Assembly: GCF_001757105.1 (NCBI RefSeq)
Contig: NZ_MDHN01000029.1
Span: forward strand, 1 to 64,000
Origin: Alteromonas confluentis
GTDB taxonomy: Bacteria; Pseudomonadota; Gammaproteobacteria; Enterobacterales; Alteromonadaceae
DNA length: 64,000 nt
Reading direction: 5' to 3'
In this document: in pieces, positions 28,301-38,255 of the stretch
Layout: every line of letters begins with the position of its first letter
Position numbering within the stretch: the stretch's first letter is position 1
Translations under genes and position numbers: made by a program
Notes under the pieces: model-generated
Seen by the model: the letters and a program-made list of their open reading frames with translations, nothing else
What the model was told of the DNA's origin: nothing
The model's database searches: none

Positions 28301-29331
28301 ATACCAAAGAATTGTAACGAGTTAACGTTCCCAAAACCCGAAATTGCATCGTCGAACTCAAACAGAGGCCATGTTGCCGAAGGCAACATATGCCGGCTGT
28401 TTACATATAGCGAATAGAGGGACTCAATCTCTTCTAATGAAAACGTGATATTACTCTTTTGATAATCTGTTATAGCAAGCAGTGCGCCCTGGAAAACGAG
28501 GTCTAACTTTTCAAAATGATGCTGTGTATAGTTCCGTTTTCCATAACAAGGTATCAGTTCATTCTCTGCACTTTTCAATAAATCAATGAACTGACCGTCC
28601 GGTGATGTGAACAATGACTCAAGAAACATTGAACGATCAAGCATCGTATAGCCATCCCCCATCTTTACCTGATCTTTGAAGGCAAAATGTTGCGTGCATA
28701 GATATTCACCTACTGAAGCATTTTTTGAATCAGTGGTAATGAAATAGAATGCATGACTATTGCTTTGTAATAATAATGACAGAAGCTTCTGAATTGTTCC
28801 AGAATAGCCAACGTCTAGAAGTAGTGCATTACTTAAGGTTTCACTCGACAGTCCGATCGACTGTAAATATCTCAGATAATTGGCTTTAGAGCTTGCTATA
28901 AGGTCACTAATTAAGGCCAATTCTCTTATTAGAATAGCTTCTATATTCTTTTTGTCTTCAGGTAGGGTGATCTCTGACTCAAACTCAATATCTGACAGAA
29001 AGCGAGCTGTTTGCTCCTGAGTAAACCCAAATCTGGAAACGAAAAATTTTCCGATAGTCCCTTCAAAGGCGTGCCCAAGACTAAATTGCCAACTAAGAGG
29101 GTCATTGATTGTCATTCTGAACAGGAATGTCCTGGAAGCTAGTAAGTACTCTGCCTGCTCACCAGGATTAAAAGCTTCAAAGGCTTGTTTGAAGAAATAT
29201 CCTTCCCTTGCCAAACAGTAAACTCGTTTTGGCTCTTTCTGCAGTAAGGATGACACTTTCTTTATATAACTGTAGACAATCGGACCACAAAAATTATAGC
29301 CAAACTGTTTTAATGATACTGATTCCATCAT
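28297..29331 (-). CDS. Protein resembling the C-terminal part of COG5610 HAD hydrolases
   Basis: 344 residues without a catalytic motif I can name. FGYNFCGPIVYSYI, VYCLAREGYFFKQAF and LLLDVGYSGTIQKLL are segments that I associate with the region after the HAD domain in polysaccharide-locus hydrolases (COG5610). Here that region is a separate gene, read first, and overlaps the RgpF-HAD gene by 4 bases. It is the first gene after the operon promoter at 29391-29419. A role with the HAD domain is inferred from this arrangement. The leader holds no ops element I can see. Confidence 0.7.
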   Translation of the reverse strand: MMESVSLKQFGYNFCGPIVYSYIKKVSSLLQKEPKRVYCLAREGYFFKQAFEAFNPGEQAEYLLASRTFLFRMTINDPLSWQFSLGHAFEGTIGKFFVSRFGFTQEQTARFLSDIEFESEITLPEDKKNIEAILIRELALISDLIASSKANYLRYLQSIGLSSETLSNALLLDVGYSGTIQKLLSLLLQSNSHAFYFITTDSKNASVGEYLCTQHFAFKDQVKMGDGYTMLDRSMFLESLFTSPDGQFIDLLKSAENELIPCYGKRNYTQHHFEKLDLVFQGALLAITDYQKSNITFSLEEIESLYSLYVNSRHMLPSATWPLFEFDDAISGFGNVNSLQFFGM

Positions 29332-29390
29332 GAATGAGACGTCTTACCTAACGCTTATTTTTTGCGATTTTGATTCCGCGGTAACCTAAA

Positions 29391-29419
29391 ATAATAACAT
29401 CTTATTTGTAGCATGTCTC
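29391..29419 (-). promoter_or_regulatory. Probable promoter of the polysaccharide operon
   Basis: On the minus strand GAGACA (414-419 of this kilobase) and TATTAT (29391-29396) are 17 bases apart, and TGT before TATTAT gives an extended -10. It lies between the rplQ terminator and the first polysaccharide gene, about 60 bases before its ATG. No other strong promoter was found in the block. Confidence 0.55.
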
Positions 29420-29476
29420 AGATTAGGAACCTACCATATGGAACATCTAAGTTATTTAATCTTACTCCTTAAAACA

Positions 29477-29502
29477 AAAAACCCCGCTTTCGCGGGGTTT
29501 TT
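29477..29502 (-). terminator. Terminator of the alpha ribosomal operon
   Basis: AAAAACCCCGC and GCGGGGTTTTT form a long stem with loop TTTC. Flanking A and T runs make it effective on either strand. It lies 30 bases after the rplQ stop and insulates the polysaccharide operon from ribosomal transcription. Confidence 0.92.
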
Positions 29503-29531
29503 TAATATCGATAAATCGATGAAGTAATCAA

Positions 29532-29921
29532 TTACTCTTCTGTCGCTTCAGCTTCTTCAGCTTCAGGACGGTCTACCAGCTCAACGAACGCCATTGGGGC
29601 GTTGTCGCCTGCACGGAAACCGCATTTCAGAATGCGAGTGTAACCGCCTGGGCGAGCTTCGTAACGAGGACCAAGCTCGTTGAACAGTTTACCTACAACC
29701 TCTTTATCACCTGTGCGGGCCATAGCCAGACGGCGGTTTGCAACGCTGTCTTGTTTTGCCAGTGTGATTAAAGGCTCGATTACGCGACGTAATTCTTTCG
29801 CTTTTGGTAACGTCGTTTTGATCACTTCGTGCTTGACCAGTGAGCCGGCCATGTTTTTGAACATAGCTTGACGATGGCTGCTGTTGCGATTCAACTGACG
29901 ACCACTCTTACGATGGCGCAT
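29532..29921 (-). CDS. rplQ: 50S ribosomal protein L17
   Basis: Large-subunit protein of 129 residues. [17 protein letters not shown] and the following [13 protein letters not shown] are the conserved N-terminal segments, and [18 protein letters not shown] is the C-terminal signature. The tail [10 protein letters not shown] is acidic and typical of gammaproteobacterial L17. It is the last gene of the alpha operon, after rpoA, and is followed by the terminator at 29477-29502. Confidence 0.98.
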   Translation of the reverse strand: MRHRKSGRQLNRNSSHRQAMFKNMAGSLVKHEVIKTTLPKAKELRRVIEPLITLAKQDSVANRRLAMARTGDKEVVGKLFNELGPRYEARPGGYTRILKCGFRAGDNAPMAFVELVDRPEAEEAEATEE

Positions 29922-29962
29922 AGTTTTATCCTTCTCTACAAATCAGTTTGATAAAAACCTGA

Positions 29963-30949
29963 TTAATCTTTTTCAGCGATGCTCTCTGGTGGCCAGTTTT
30001 CCAGGCGCATGCCCAGAGAAAGTCCACGAGATGCTAGAACATCTTTGATTTCAGTTAGCGATTTCTTACCAAGGTTAGGCGTTTTAAGTAACTCAACCTC
30101 AGTACGCTGAACCAGGTCACCAATATACTGGATAGCTTCTGCTTTCAAACAGTTAGCAGAACGTACTGTCAGTTCTAGATCATCAACTGGGCGCAGGAGA
30201 ATCGGATCGAATTCCGGCTTCTCTTCTTTCTGAACAGGTTCAGAAACGTCACGCAGGTCAACAAAGGCATCTAATTGCTCAGCCAGGATAGTGGCTGCGC
30301 GGCGGATCGCTTCTTCAGGATCCAGAGTACCGTTCGTTTCCATATCGATGATCAGTTTGTCTAAGTCTGTGCGTTGTTCAACACGTGCAGACTCAACAGA
30401 ATAAGCAATACGTTCAACCGGGCTGTATGAAGCATCAACTAACAAACGACCAATTGGACGATCATCTTCTTCGGAGGAGCGACGAGTAGCAGCAGGCACG
30501 TAACCACGAGCTGTTTCTACTTTAATGCGCATGCTGATGTCAGCTTCGCCAGTTAAAGTACAAATTACATGCTCAGGGTTTACGATTTCTACATCACCGT
30601 CATGCTGAATATCACCAGCAACAACAGGGCCAGCGCCAGATTTCACTAATGTCAGGGTTGCCTCAGTTTTACCTTCCAGGCGAACCGCTAAACCTTTCAG
30701 ATTCAGCAGAATCTCGATTACGTCTTCTTGAACACCTTCTTTGGTGCTGTACTCGTGTAAAACGCCATCGATTTCCACTTCAGTTACCGCACACCCAGGC
30801 ATGGATGACAGCAAGATGCGGCGAAGGGCGTTACCCAGAGTGTGGCCAAAGCCGCGCTCTAGTGGTTCCAAAGTTACTTTGGCACGAGTAGGAGAAACGT
30901 TTTCGATCTCAACTAATCTCGGTTTCAGGAATTCAGTCACAGAACCCAC
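29963..30949 (-). CDS. rpoA: DNA-directed RNA polymerase subunit alpha
   Basis: 328 residues. The N-terminal domain ([20 protein letters not shown], dimerisation) and the C-terminal domain after about residue 250 ([14 protein letters not shown], then [10 protein letters not shown]) are both intact. The C-terminal domain binds UP elements and activators. It lies between rpsD and rplQ, the standard alpha-operon order. Confidence 0.99.
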   Translation of the reverse strand: MGSVTEFLKPRLVEIENVSPTRAKVTLEPLERGFGHTLGNALRRILLSSMPGCAVTEVEIDGVLHEYSTKEGVQEDVIEILLNLKGLAVRLEGKTEATLTLVKSGAGPVVAGDIQHDGDVEIVNPEHVICTLTGEADISMRIKVETARGYVPAATRRSSEEDDRPIGRLLVDASYSPVERIAYSVESARVEQRTDLDKLIIDMETNGTLDPEEAIRRAATILAEQLDAFVDLRDVSEPVQKEEKPEFDPILLRPVDDLELTVRSANCLKAEAIQYIGDLVQRTEVELLKTPNLGKKSLTEIKDVLASRGLSLGMRLENWPPESIAEKD

Positions 30950-30971
30950 AATGCTTCCTCTTTAGTTATCT

Positions 30972-31592
30972 TTACTTAGAGTAAAGTTCGACGATCAACT
31001 GTTCGTTAATTTCAGCAGACAGGTCAGTTCTTTCTGGAATGCGCTTGAAAGTGCCTTCCATTTTGCTGTTGTCTACTTCAATCCAGGTTGGCTTCTCACG
31101 TTGGTCAGCCAGTTCCAAAGCAGCTACGATACGCGCTTGCTTCTTAGCCTTTTCACGAACAGAAACCACGTCTTCGGCAGAAACGTTAAACGATGGAATG
31201 TTCACAACTTGACCATTTACCATGATCGCCTTGTGGCTAACCAGCTGACGTGCTTCTGCACGAGTGCTGGCGAATCCCATACGATATACTACGTTATCCA
31301 GACGCTGCTCAAGCAGTTGCAACAGGTTTTCACCAGTGTTGCCTTTCAGACGGGCAGCTTCTTTATAGTAGTTACGGAATTGTTTTTCCAGAACGCCGTA
31401 CATACGACGAACTTTTTGCTTTTCACGCAGCTGAACACCGTAGTCAGACAGACGGCCACGACGGGCACCGTGCTGACCAGGCGCTGTATCGATTTTACAT
31501 TTAGAATCGATTGCGCGAACGCCGCTTTTCAGGAACAGGTCAGTTCCTTCGCGACGGCTAAGTTTGAGTTTAGGACCCAAATATCTTGCCAT
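30972..31592 (-). CDS. rpsD: 30S ribosomal protein S4
   Basis: 206 residues. [20 protein letters not shown] opens the protein and an S4 RNA-binding domain lies around residues 95-155 ([29 protein letters not shown]). S4 nucleates 16S assembly and, in E. coli, represses the alpha operon by binding the rpsM leader. The long plus-strand open frame across this gene is its antisense shadow. Confidence 0.99.
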   Translation of the reverse strand: MARYLGPKLKLSRREGTDLFLKSGVRAIDSKCKIDTAPGQHGARRGRLSDYGVQLREKQKVRRMYGVLEKQFRNYYKEAARLKGNTGENLLQLLEQRLDNVVYRMGFASTRAEARQLVSHKAIMVNGQVVNIPSFNVSAEDVVSVREKAKKQARIVAALELADQREKPTWIEVDNSKMEGTFKRIPERTDLSAEINEQLIVELYSK

Positions 31593-31616
31593 GTTCTTTC
31601 TCCAACTGTCCGGCGA

Positions 31617-32009
31617 TTAAACGCGACGTTTTTTCGGTGGACGACAACCGTTGTGAGGAATAGGAGTCACATCGGTAATGTTTGTGATCTTGTAACCTGT
31701 TGCGTTAAGTGCACGGATCGCAGATTCACGGCCTGGACCTGGACCTTTAACGAAAACTTCAAGGTTTTTCAGACCGTAGTCTTGTGCGGCTACGCCAGCA
31801 CGTTCAGCAGCAACCTGTGCAGCAAAAGGGGTAGATTTACGTGAACCACGGAAACCAGAACCACCTGATGTCGCCCATGCTAATGCATTGCCTTGACGGT
31901 CAGTGATAGTCACAATTGTGTTGTTGAAAGACGCATGGATATGAGCCATACCGTCTGCAACCTGACGCTTAGCGCGTTTACGCGTAGTACGAGTAGGTGC
32001 TTTTGCCAT
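31617..32009 (-). CDS. rpsK: 30S ribosomal protein S11
   Basis: 130 residues. [19 protein letters not shown] and the C-terminal [16 protein letters not shown] are S11 hallmarks. It forms the platform of the 30S subunit near the mRNA exit. It is 15 bases downstream of rpsM and 24 bases upstream of rpsD. Confidence 0.99.
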   Translation of the reverse strand: MAKAPTRTTRKRAKRQVADGMAHIHASFNNTIVTITDRQGNALAWATSGGSGFRGSRKSTPFAAQVAAERAGVAAQDYGLKNLEVFVKGPGPGRESAIRALNATGYKITNITDVTPIPHNGCRPPKKRRV

Positions 32010-32024
32010 AACTAATTCCCCCGC

Positions 32025-32381
32025 TTACTTCTTAATTGGCTTACGAGGACCTTTACGGGTACGCGCATTAGTTTTAGTGCGCTGACCACGTAGAGGCAAG
32101 CTACGACGGTGGCGAATACCACGGAAGCAACCCAGGTCCATCAAACGTTTGATGCTCATAGATACTTCACGGCGCAGATCACCTTCAACGGTGAACTTAG
32201 CCACTTCTTCACGAAGCTTCTCTACAGTCGCTTCGTCAAGCTCTTTTACTTTTGTTGATTCTGCAACACCAGCGTTAGCACAGATCTCTTTTGCACGAGT
32301 TGCGCCAATACCGAAAATCGCCTGAAGAGCGATAACGGTGTGCTTGTGTTCAGGAATGTTAATGCCAGCGATACGGGCCAT
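32025..32381 (-). CDS. rpsM: 30S ribosomal protein S13
   Basis: The start is set at 32381, where [14 protein letters not shown] matches the conserved S13 N-terminus; the frame extends upstream to 32450 without support. GAGGAG precedes this ATG. 118 residues, ending GPRKPIKK. S13 contacts the 50S subunit and P-site tRNA. It is the first gene of the alpha operon. Confidence 0.98.
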   Translation of the reverse strand: MARIAGINIPEHKHTVIALQAIFGIGATRAKEICANAGVAESTKVKELDEATVEKLREEVAKFTVEGDLRREVSMSIKRLMDLGCFRGIRHRRSLPLRGQRTKTNARTRKGPRKPIKK

Positions 32382-32429
32382 TAACAGCACTCCTCTATAT
32401 TTTAATGTCGACGACCTAAAAAGCCCGAT

Positions 32430-32458
32430 AAGATACTTACCCGACGACAAAATTGCAA
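32430..32458 (-). promoter_or_regulatory. Possible alpha-operon promoter and S4-responsive leader
   Basis: On the minus strand TTGCAA (453-458 of this kilobase) and TATCTT (32430-32435) are 17 bases apart, upstream of rpsM. In E. coli this leader forms the S4-binding pseudoknot; I could only see a small hairpin here (GGTAAG/CTTATC) and cannot confirm the pseudoknot. Confidence 0.35.
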
Positions 32459-32486
32459 CATAAGGTTTATATAAACGAAATAGAGC

Positions 32487-32514
32487 AAGCTGAACCCAGT
32501 ATGAGGTTCAGCTT
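32487..32514 (-). terminator. Hairpin between the spc and alpha operons
   Basis: AAGCTGAACC and GGTTCAGCTT form a perfect 10-bp stem with an 8-base loop, 28 bases after rpmJ. The minus strand then reads GCTCTATTTCGTTT, so the U run is poor. It may be a weak terminator, or a processing or stabilising hairpin. Confidence 0.45.
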
Positions 32515-32542
32515 ACATTTCGAATTTTAACCGCTTTTTCGA

Positions 32543-32659
32543 TTAGCCTTGACGCTGCTTATGCTTAGGGTCAGAGCTGCAAATTACTCGCACAACACCG
32601 TTGCGCTTGATGATTTTGCAGTTACGGCAAATCTTCTTTACTGATGCACGAACTTTCAT
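32543..32659 (-). CDS. rpmJ: 50S ribosomal protein L36
   Basis: A 38-residue gene ([20 protein letters not shown] onward) with Cys11, Cys14, Cys27 and His33, the zinc-binding set of the C+ form of L36. It lies in its usual place between secY and rpsM and ends HKQRQG. The zinc-binding form is of interest because a Zur-type regulator is encoded at 62001. Confidence 0.97.
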   Translation of the reverse strand: MKVRASVKKICRNCKIIKRNGVVRVICSSDPKHKQRQG

Positions 32660-32684
32660 TACATCACTCCGTAGTGCACTAATC

Positions 32685-34004
32685 TTATCGACCGTAGCCT
32701 TTCAGATTAGCTTTCTTCAGAACAGACTCATACTGACTAGACATCAGATGTGTCTGTACCTGTGCCATAAAGTCCATGATAACAACCACGATAATCAGAA
32801 GCGACGTACCACCGAAGTAGAACGGCACATTCCACGCGATCAACATGAATTCAGGCACTAAACAAATAAAGGTTATGTAAAGTGCGCCAGCCAGAGTCAG
32901 ACGAGTCATTACCTTATCGATATAACGTGATGTTTGCTCACCTGGACGGATACCAGGAATGAACGCACCAGATTTCTTCAGGTTATCTGCTGTTTCGCGA
33001 GGGTTGAAAACCAACGCTGTATAGAAGAAGCAGAAAAAGATAATCGCAGTTGCGTATAACATCACGTACAGCGGCTGACCAGGAGAAAGCATTAATGCTA
33101 CGTCCTGCAACCACGCTGTAGATTCATTCTGACCAAACCAACCAGCAATGGTTGATGGGAACAAAATGATGCTGGAAGCAAAGATTGGTGGAATTACACC
33201 CGCCATGTTTACCTTCAGTGGTAAGTGCGTGCTCTGCGCTGCAAACACCTTACGGCCTTGCTGACGTTTTGCGTAGTTTACAACAATGCGACGCTGCGCA
33301 CGTTCAACAAACACTACCAGGTAAATCAGACCGATGACGATTACGCCAATCAGCATCAGGAACAACAGATTAATGTCGCCCTGTCTTGCTTGTTCCGCTG
33401 TCTGACCAATCGCTGTTGGCAGACCGGCAACAATACCAGCAAAAATCAATATAGAGATACCGTTACCAATACCTCTTTCGGTAATTTGCTCACCTAACCA
33501 CATCAGGAACATCGTTCCTGTGACTAAGCTAACTACCGCTGTAAAGTAGAATCCGAAGCCAGGGTTTATAACCAAACCATTAATCAGGTTAGGCAGGTTA
33601 GTCGCAATACCAATAGACTGGAAAGTAGCCAGTACCAGCGTTAAATAACGCGTGTACTGACTAATTTTCTTGCGACCAGCTTCGCCTTCCTTTTTAAGCT
33701 CCATCATCGGTGGATGAACCACCGTGAGCAACTGCATGATAATCGATGCAGTAATGTAAGGCATAATGCCCAAAGCCAGAACGGATGCACGCTCAAGCGC
33801 ACCACCGGAGAACATGTTAAACATTTCTACGATGGTACCTTTTTGTTGCTCAAACAACTCAGCAAGTACTGCTGCGTCGATGCCAGGAAGCGGCACATAA
33901 GAGCCCAGTCTGAACACGACAATCGCACCGAGTACGAACAACAATCTTGACTTCAGCTCACTCAAGCCGCTTTTCGCGCCTGAATCCAATCCTGGTTTAG
34001 CCAT
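32685..34004 (-). CDS. secY: Preprotein translocase subunit SecY
   Basis: 439 residues with ten predicted membrane segments. Early [17 protein letters not shown] and the plug-region [19 protein letters not shown] are conserved, as are [18 protein letters not shown] and the loop [18 protein letters not shown]. It forms the protein-conducting channel of the inner membrane with SecE and SecG. Placed between rplO and rpmJ as in the standard spc operon. Confidence 0.99.
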   Translation of the reverse strand: MAKPGLDSGAKSGLSELKSRLLFVLGAIVVFRLGSYVPLPGIDAAVLAELFEQQKGTIVEMFNMFSGGALERASVLALGIMPYITASIIMQLLTVVHPPMMELKKEGEAGRKKISQYTRYLTLVLATFQSIGIATNLPNLINGLVINPGFGFYFTAVVSLVTGTMFLMWLGEQITERGIGNGISILIFAGIVAGLPTAIGQTAEQARQGDINLLFLMLIGVIVIGLIYLVVFVERAQRRIVVNYAKRQQGRKVFAAQSTHLPLKVNMAGVIPPIFASSIILFPSTIAGWFGQNESTAWLQDVALMLSPGQPLYVMLYATAIIFFCFFYTALVFNPRETADNLKKSGAFIPGIRPGEQTSRYIDKVMTRLTLAGALYITFICLVPEFMLIAWNVPFYFGGTSLLIIVVVIMDFMAQVQTHLMSSQYESVLKKANLKGYGR

Positions 34005-34009
34005 CTAGC

Positions 34010-34444
34010 TTATTCCTCTACTTTACCGCCGGCGGCTTCAATCGCTTCAAGAGCGCCTTTTGTAACCTTCAACCCGCTAACTGTAACAGCTCTAGATACT
34101 TCGCCGCTCTTTACAACTTTAACGAACAGTACGTCTTTCTTAATAAGACCAGCTGCTTTCAAAGTTTCCAGAGAAACTGTATCACCTTCAACCTTAGCGA
34201 TTTCAGTCAGAGTTACTTGATCAGTAACAAAGCTCTTACGAGAGGTGAAACCAAACTTAGGCAGACGGCGCTGAATAGGCATTTGACCACCTTCAAAGCC
34301 CTGTCTGATGGTACCGCCTGAACGGCTGGTTTGGCCTTTGTGACCACGGCCACCGGTTTTACCCAGACCTGAACCAATACCACGACCTACACGCTTAGCG
34401 GTTGGTTTTGAACCTTCTGCAGGAGAAATTGTGTTTAAACGCAT
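34010..34444 (-). CDS. rplO: 50S ribosomal protein L15
   Basis: 144 residues. [20 protein letters not shown] and [13 protein letters not shown] are the conserved N-terminal Gly/Arg-rich segments, and the C-terminus [15 protein letters not shown] is typical. It follows rpmD by 3 bases and precedes secY by 5 bases, so it is tightly coupled to both. Confidence 0.99.
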   Translation of the reverse strand: MRLNTISPAEGSKPTAKRVGRGIGSGLGKTGGRGHKGQTSRSGGTIRQGFEGGQMPIQRRLPKFGFTSRKSFVTDQVTLTEIAKVEGDTVSLETLKAAGLIKKDVLFVKVVKSGEVSRAVTVSGLKVTKGALEAIEAAGGKVEE

Positions 34445-34447
34445 GTC

Positions 34448-34627
34448 TTACTCCTCCACGATCTCAACCATGTAAAATACACGGTTGATCATGCCACGTA
34501 CTGCTGGGGTATCTTCCAGTTCACGGACATGGTTGATTTTACGAAGACCTAAGCCTTTAAGCGTCGCTTTGTGCTTTGGCAGACGGCCAATCGCACTTTT
34601 AGTTTGCTTTACTTTAATCGTTGCCAT
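34448..34627 (-). CDS. rpmD: 50S ribosomal protein L30
   Basis: A 59-residue protein beginning [20 protein letters not shown] and including [21 protein letters not shown] split over two conserved stretches. It ends YMVEIVEE. Located between rpsE and rplO as expected; spacing is 6 and 3 bases. Confidence 0.97.
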   Translation of the reverse strand: MATIKVKQTKSAIGRLPKHKATLKGLGLRKINHVRELEDTPAVRGMINRVFYMVEIVEE

Positions 34628-34633
34628 GTCTGA

Positions 34634-35134
34634 TTACCCCAAAATTTCATCTACAGACAATCCACGTTTCGCTGCAATACCCGCTGGAGAGTTCATCTCA
34701 GTCAGCGCGTTTACTGTTGCACGAACAACGTTGATTGGGTTTGTAGAGCCGTAACATTTTGAAAGTACGTTCTGTACACCAGCTACTTCAAGTACTGCAC
34801 GCATCGCACCACCGGCAATGATACCGGTACCTTCAGATGCTGGCTGCATGTAAACTTTAGAGCCAGAGTGACGACCTTTAATAGGGTGCTGCAAAGTGTG
34901 ACCGTTCAGGTCTACAGTAACCATGTTGCGACGAGCTTTTTCCATCGCTTTTTGAATAGCAGCAGGCACTTCACGTGCTTTACCGTAACCAAAACCAACA
35001 CGGCCATTGCCGTCACCAACTACAGTCAGTGCAGTGAAACTGAAAATACGACCACCTTTAACCACTTTAGAAACGCGGTTTACAGCGATCAATTTTTCCA
35101 GCATATCACCGTTTTGAACTTCTTGTTTAGCCAT
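34634..35134 (-). CDS. rpsE: 30S ribosomal protein S5
   Basis: 166 residues. Contains the double-stranded RNA-binding N-terminal domain ([20 protein letters not shown]) and the S5 C-terminal domain ([18 protein letters not shown]). S5 shapes decoding accuracy. In standard order after rplR. Confidence 0.99.
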   Translation of the reverse strand: MAKQEVQNGDMLEKLIAVNRVSKVVKGGRIFSFTALTVVGDGNGRVGFGYGKAREVPAAIQKAMEKARRNMVTVDLNGHTLQHPIKGRHSGSKVYMQPASEGTGIIAGGAMRAVLEVAGVQNVLSKCYGSTNPINVVRATVNALTEMNSPAGIAAKRGLSVDEILG

Positions 35135-35146
35135 TATTCTTCACTC

Positions 35147-35500
35147 CTAGAACTGAAGACCAGCTTCGCGAGCTGCATCAGCTAATGCTTTTACGCGACC
35201 GTGGTATTTAAAACCGCTGCGATCGAAAGCAACAACTTTAATGCCTTTTTCGATTGCACGCTCGGCGATAGCTTTACCCACTGCCGCAGCTGCTTCTGCA
35301 TTACCAGTTGCTTTCAGATCTGCTGCCAGACCTTTTTCAACGGTAGAAGCCGCCGCCAGTACCTCAGCACCGCTAGGAGCGATTAACTGGGCATAGATGT
35401 GGCGAGGTGTACGGTTAATTACCAGGCGATGCGCGGCCAATTCACGGATCTTAGCACGTGCGCGAGTTGCGCGACGTAAACGTGATGTTTTCTTATCCAT
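35147..35500 (-). CDS. rplR: 50S ribosomal protein L18
   Basis: The start at 35500 ([20 protein letters not shown]) matches the family; four extra in-frame residues lie upstream. 117 residues, ending [11 protein letters not shown]. It binds 5S rRNA with L5. Confidence 0.98.
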   Translation of the reverse strand: MDKKTSRLRRATRARAKIRELAAHRLVINRTPRHIYAQLIAPSGAEVLAAASTVEKGLAADLKATGNAEAAAAVGKAIAERAIEKGIKVVAFDRSGFKYHGRVKALADAAREAGLQF

Positions 35501-35512
35501 CGTATCACCCAC

Positions 35513-36046
35513 CTACTTTTTCTTAGCTTCTTTACGACGAACATTTTCGTCAGCGTAACGAACACCTTTACCTTTGTAAGGCTCTGGTGGACGGTAGCCG
35601 CGAATGTTTGCCGCAACCTGACCTACAACCTGCTTATCCGCGCCTTTGACGAGGATTTCAGTTTGTGTAGGAGTTTCAACTGTAATGCCTTCTGGCATTT
35701 CATAAACTACAGGGTGTGAAAAACCTAAAGTCAGGTTCAGTTTGTTACCTTGTGCAGATGCACGGTAACCAACACCTAACAGCTGTAATTTTTTCTCGAA
35801 ACCTTCAGATACGCCCTGAACCATCGAGTTCAACAGTGCGCGAACAGTACCAGCCTGAGCCCATGCATCAGCAAAACCTTCACGAGGCAGAGCTTTCAGT
35901 TGGTTCTCATCCTGGACTACTTCAACAGCATCATTGAATACTTTAGTCAGTGTACCTTTGGTGCCCTTAACAGTAACTTCCTGGCCGTTGATTTTTACTT
36001 CAACGCCTGATGCTACGTTTACCGGGGCTTTTGCTACTCGTGACAT
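35513..36046 (-). CDS. rplF: 50S ribosomal protein L6
   Basis: 177 residues with two L6 repeats. MSRVAKAPV opens it and the C-terminal signature [17 protein letters not shown] is intact. Binds near the sarcin-ricin loop. Between rpsH and rplR in the usual spc order. Confidence 0.99.
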   Translation of the reverse strand: MSRVAKAPVNVASGVEVKINGQEVTVKGTKGTLTKVFNDAVEVVQDENQLKALPREGFADAWAQAGTVRALLNSMVQGVSEGFEKKLQLLGVGYRASAQGNKLNLTLGFSHPVVYEMPEGITVETPTQTEILVKGADKQVVGQVAANIRGYRPPEPYKGKGVRYADENVRRKEAKKK

Positions 36047-36060
36047 TTCAACTCCTCCGA

Positions 36061-36453
36061 TTACGCAACATAACCGATGATCTCACCGCCCATGCCTGCT
36101 TTACGCGCAGCACGATCAGTCATCACACCTTTAGAAGTTGACACGATAGCAACGCCTAAACCACCCATTACTTTTGGCAGCTCATCTTTTTTCTTATAGA
36201 TGCGCAGACCAGGACGGCTTACACGTTCAATAGTGTCGATTACTTGCTTACCTTCGAAGTACTTCAGAGTAACTTCAAGAGTAGGCTTAACGTCACCAGA
36301 AACAGCGAAGTCAGTGATGTAACCTTCAGCCTTCAGTACGCCTGCAATAGCAACGCGCAGTTTTGAAGAAGGCATAGTCACAGCAACTTTCTGTGCCATC
36401 TGGCCGTTACGGATGCGGGTAAACATATCCGCGATAGGATCTTGCATGCTCAT
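36061..36453 (-). CDS. rpsH: 30S ribosomal protein S8
   Basis: 130 residues. [20 protein letters not shown] and the C-terminal [20 protein letters not shown] are conserved. S8 is the known autoregulator of the spc operon in E. coli, acting at the rplE start; the site was not traced here. Confidence 0.99.
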   Translation of the reverse strand: MSMQDPIADMFTRIRNGQMAQKVAVTMPSSKLRVAIAGVLKAEGYITDFAVSGDVKPTLEVTLKYFEGKQVIDTIERVSRPGLRIYKKKDELPKVMGGLGVAIVSTSKGVMTDRAARKAGMGGEIIGYVA

Positions 36454-36465
36454 TTTAGCTACTCC

Positions 36466-36771
36466 TTACCAGCTGGCTTTTTTCAGGCCAGGGACTTCAC
36501 CGCGCATCGCTGCTTCACGCAGTTTGATACGGCTCAGACCGAACTTACGTAGGAAACCGTGTGGACGGCCAGTTACGCGGCAGCGGTTTTGCTGACGAGA
36601 TTTAGCACTGTCACGTGGCAGTTGTTGTAGCTTCAGAACAGCATCCCAACGCTCTTCTTCAGAGGCGTTAACATCGCTGATAATCGCTTTAAGTGCGGCA
36701 CGTTTTTCAGCATACTTAGCAACAAGCTTTGCACGCTTTACTTCACGAGCCTTCATTGATTCTTTTGCCAT
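36466..36771 (-). CDS. rpsN: 30S ribosomal protein S14
   Basis: 101 residues. [17 protein letters not shown] and the C-terminal [19 protein letters not shown] identify it. It lacks the CxxC zinc motif, so it is the long zinc-free (C-) form. Confidence 0.98.
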   Translation of the reverse strand: MAKESMKAREVKRAKLVAKYAEKRAALKAIISDVNASEEERWDAVLKLQQLPRDSAKSRQQNRCRVTGRPHGFLRKFGLSRIKLREAAMRGEVPGLKKASW

Positions 36772-36784
36772 AACCCTACACCCC

Positions 36785-37324
36785 TTATTTTTTGAATGGG
36801 AAGTTGAACGCGGTCAACAGAGCACGTGCTTCATCATCAGTTTTTGCACTGGTAGTGATAGTGATATCCATACCGCGTACTTTATCCACTTTATCGAAAT
36901 CGATTTCAGGGAAGATGATTTGTTCACGAACGCCCATGCTGTAGTTTCCACGACCGTCGAACGACTTAGCGCTCAAGCCACGGAAGTCACGTACACGAGG
37001 AATTGCGATTGAAATCAAACGCTCTAAGAATTCCCACATACGCTCGCCACGCAGGGTTACTTTACAGCCAATCGGATAACCTTCACGGATTTTAAAACCC
37101 GCAACAGATTTACGCGCAACTGTAACAATTGGCTTCTGGCCAGCGATAGCTGCCATATCGGCAGTCGCATTTTCCAGAACTTTCTTGTCAGCTACGGCTT
37201 CACCCAGACCCATGTTCAGGGTGATTTTTTCAATCCGAGGGACTTGCATGACGCTTTGGTAACTGAACTGCTTTGCAAGGTCAGCTACTACCGTTTCTTT
37301 ATAGAAATCATGCAGTTTCGCCAT
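36785..37324 (-). CDS. rplE: 50S ribosomal protein L5
   Basis: The ATG at 37324 ([10 protein letters not shown]) fits the family start; the frame extends four codons further. 179 residues with [20 protein letters not shown] and the later [17 protein letters not shown]5 holds 5S rRNA in the central protuberance. Confidence 0.98.
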   Translation of the reverse strand: MAKLHDFYKETVVADLAKQFSYQSVMQVPRIEKITLNMGLGEAVADKKVLENATADMAAIAGQKPIVTVARKSVAGFKIREGYPIGCKVTLRGERMWEFLERLISIAIPRVRDFRGLSAKSFDGRGNYSMGVREQIIFPEIDFDKVDKVRGMDITITTSAKTDDEARALLTAFNFPFKK

Positions 37325-37340
37325 CGTACTCTCCAATTAA

Positions 37341-37655
37341 TTAAACAAGTTCACCGTTAGACTTAAAGAAACGAACTTTCTTACCGTCTTCAGTACGGAA
37401 ACCAATACGGTCAGCTTTACCCGTCGCAGGGTTAACTACCGCAACATTAGAAACGTGCAGAGATGCTTCTTTTTCAACAATACCGCCAGCTACGCCCATG
37501 TGTGGGTTTGGCTTCTGGTGTTTCTTGACAAGGTTTGCACCTTCTACAACTACACGGTCTTCAGATACCAGCACATTCAGGACTTTGCCTTGTTTGCCTT
37601 TATCTTTACCCGCTAATACGACTACTTCATCATCACGACGAATTTTTCTAGCCAT
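37341..37655 (-). CDS. rplX: 50S ribosomal protein L24
   Basis: 104 residues. [20 protein letters not shown] is the KOW motif region and [16 protein letters not shown] the conserved second segment. One of the early 50S assembly proteins. 12 bases after rplN. Confidence 0.99.
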   Translation of the reverse strand: MARKIRRDDEVVVLAGKDKGKQGKVLNVLVSEDRVVVEGANLVKKHQKPNPHMGVAGGIVEKEASLHVSNVAVVNPATGKADRIGFRTEDGKKVRFFKSNGELV

Positions 37656-37667
37656 TATCGTGACTCC

Positions 37668-38036
37668 TTATAGTACCTCTGGGGCCAGTGAGATGATTTT
37701 CATGAAGTTGTCACTTCTCAGCTCACGTGTAACCGGTCCAAAGATACGCGTACCAATAGGTTGCTTATTGTTGTTTAACAATACAGCCGCGTTAGCGTCA
37801 AAACGGATGGTAGAACCATCTGCACGACGAACGCCTTTTCTAGTACGCACCACCACTGCGTTCAGTACGTCACCTTTTTTAACTTTACCGCGAGGAATTG
37901 CTTCCTTAACAGTAACTTTGATGATGTCACCGATACCTGCATAACGGCGATGCGAGCCACCAAGAACCTTAATACACTGAACCCTGCGAGCGCCGCTGTT
38001 GTCTGCAACGTCCAGGTTAGTTTGCATTTGGATCAT
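37668..38036 (-). CDS. rplN: 50S ribosomal protein L14
   Basis: 122 residues. [20 protein letters not shown] opens it and the C-terminal [20 protein letters not shown] is intact. It is the first gene of this ribosomal block. In most gammaproteobacteria rpsQ of the S10 operon lies directly upstream, but here the next upstream sequence is a decayed kinase gene. Expression therefore depends on the promoter at 38142-38150. Confidence 0.99.
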   Translation of the reverse strand: MIQMQTNLDVADNSGARRVQCIKVLGGSHRRYAGIGDIIKVTVKEAIPRGKVKKGDVLNAVVVRTRKGVRRADGSTIRFDANAAVLLNNNKQPIGTRIFGPVTRELRSDNFMKIISLAPEVL

Positions 38037-38085
38037 GTTAGTGCTCCGCTCGATAATTAAGACTCTCTCGAGTCGTTTGCGCTGA

Positions 38086-38112
38086 TAAAAGCAGCAGATA
38101 TTGCCGCTTTTA
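38086..38112 (-). promoter_or_regulatory. Hairpin in the spc operon leader
   Basis: On the minus strand TAAAAGCGGCA pairs with TGCTGCTTTTA (11 bp, one G-U) around a 4-base loop, 50 bases before rplN. No U run follows, so it is more likely a regulatory or stabilising structure than a terminator. Confidence 0.4.
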
Positions 38113-38141
38113 TGTACATACCCCCATAAAAAGGGCGCGAA

Positions 38142-38150
38142 ACTATAACA
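38142..38150 (-). promoter_or_regulatory. Probable extended -10 promoter of the spc operon
   Basis: The minus strand reads TGTTATAGT, an extended -10 box, followed by GCGCCC in the discriminator region. No convincing -35 lies 17 bases upstream. It is about 105 bases before the rplN ATG. Confidence 0.5.
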
Positions 38151-38255
38151 GAAAAGATTGGCAAGTGATAGTGCGAATTTGAATTAAATTTAAACGATCC
38201 GACATTCTTCTCAACTCTGCCATTCTGTATAGTTCATCAGAACTGCATCACTATG

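Noticed and set aside
29379..29391. GCGGTAAC resembling an RfaH ops element near the polysaccharide promoter
   Set aside because: It is on the wrong strand for the operon and only partly matches GGCGGTAGC.
31101..31844. Long plus-strand open frame (247 codons)
   Set aside because: Exactly antisense to rpsD and rpsK, which are unambiguous; no binding site and no family resemblance.
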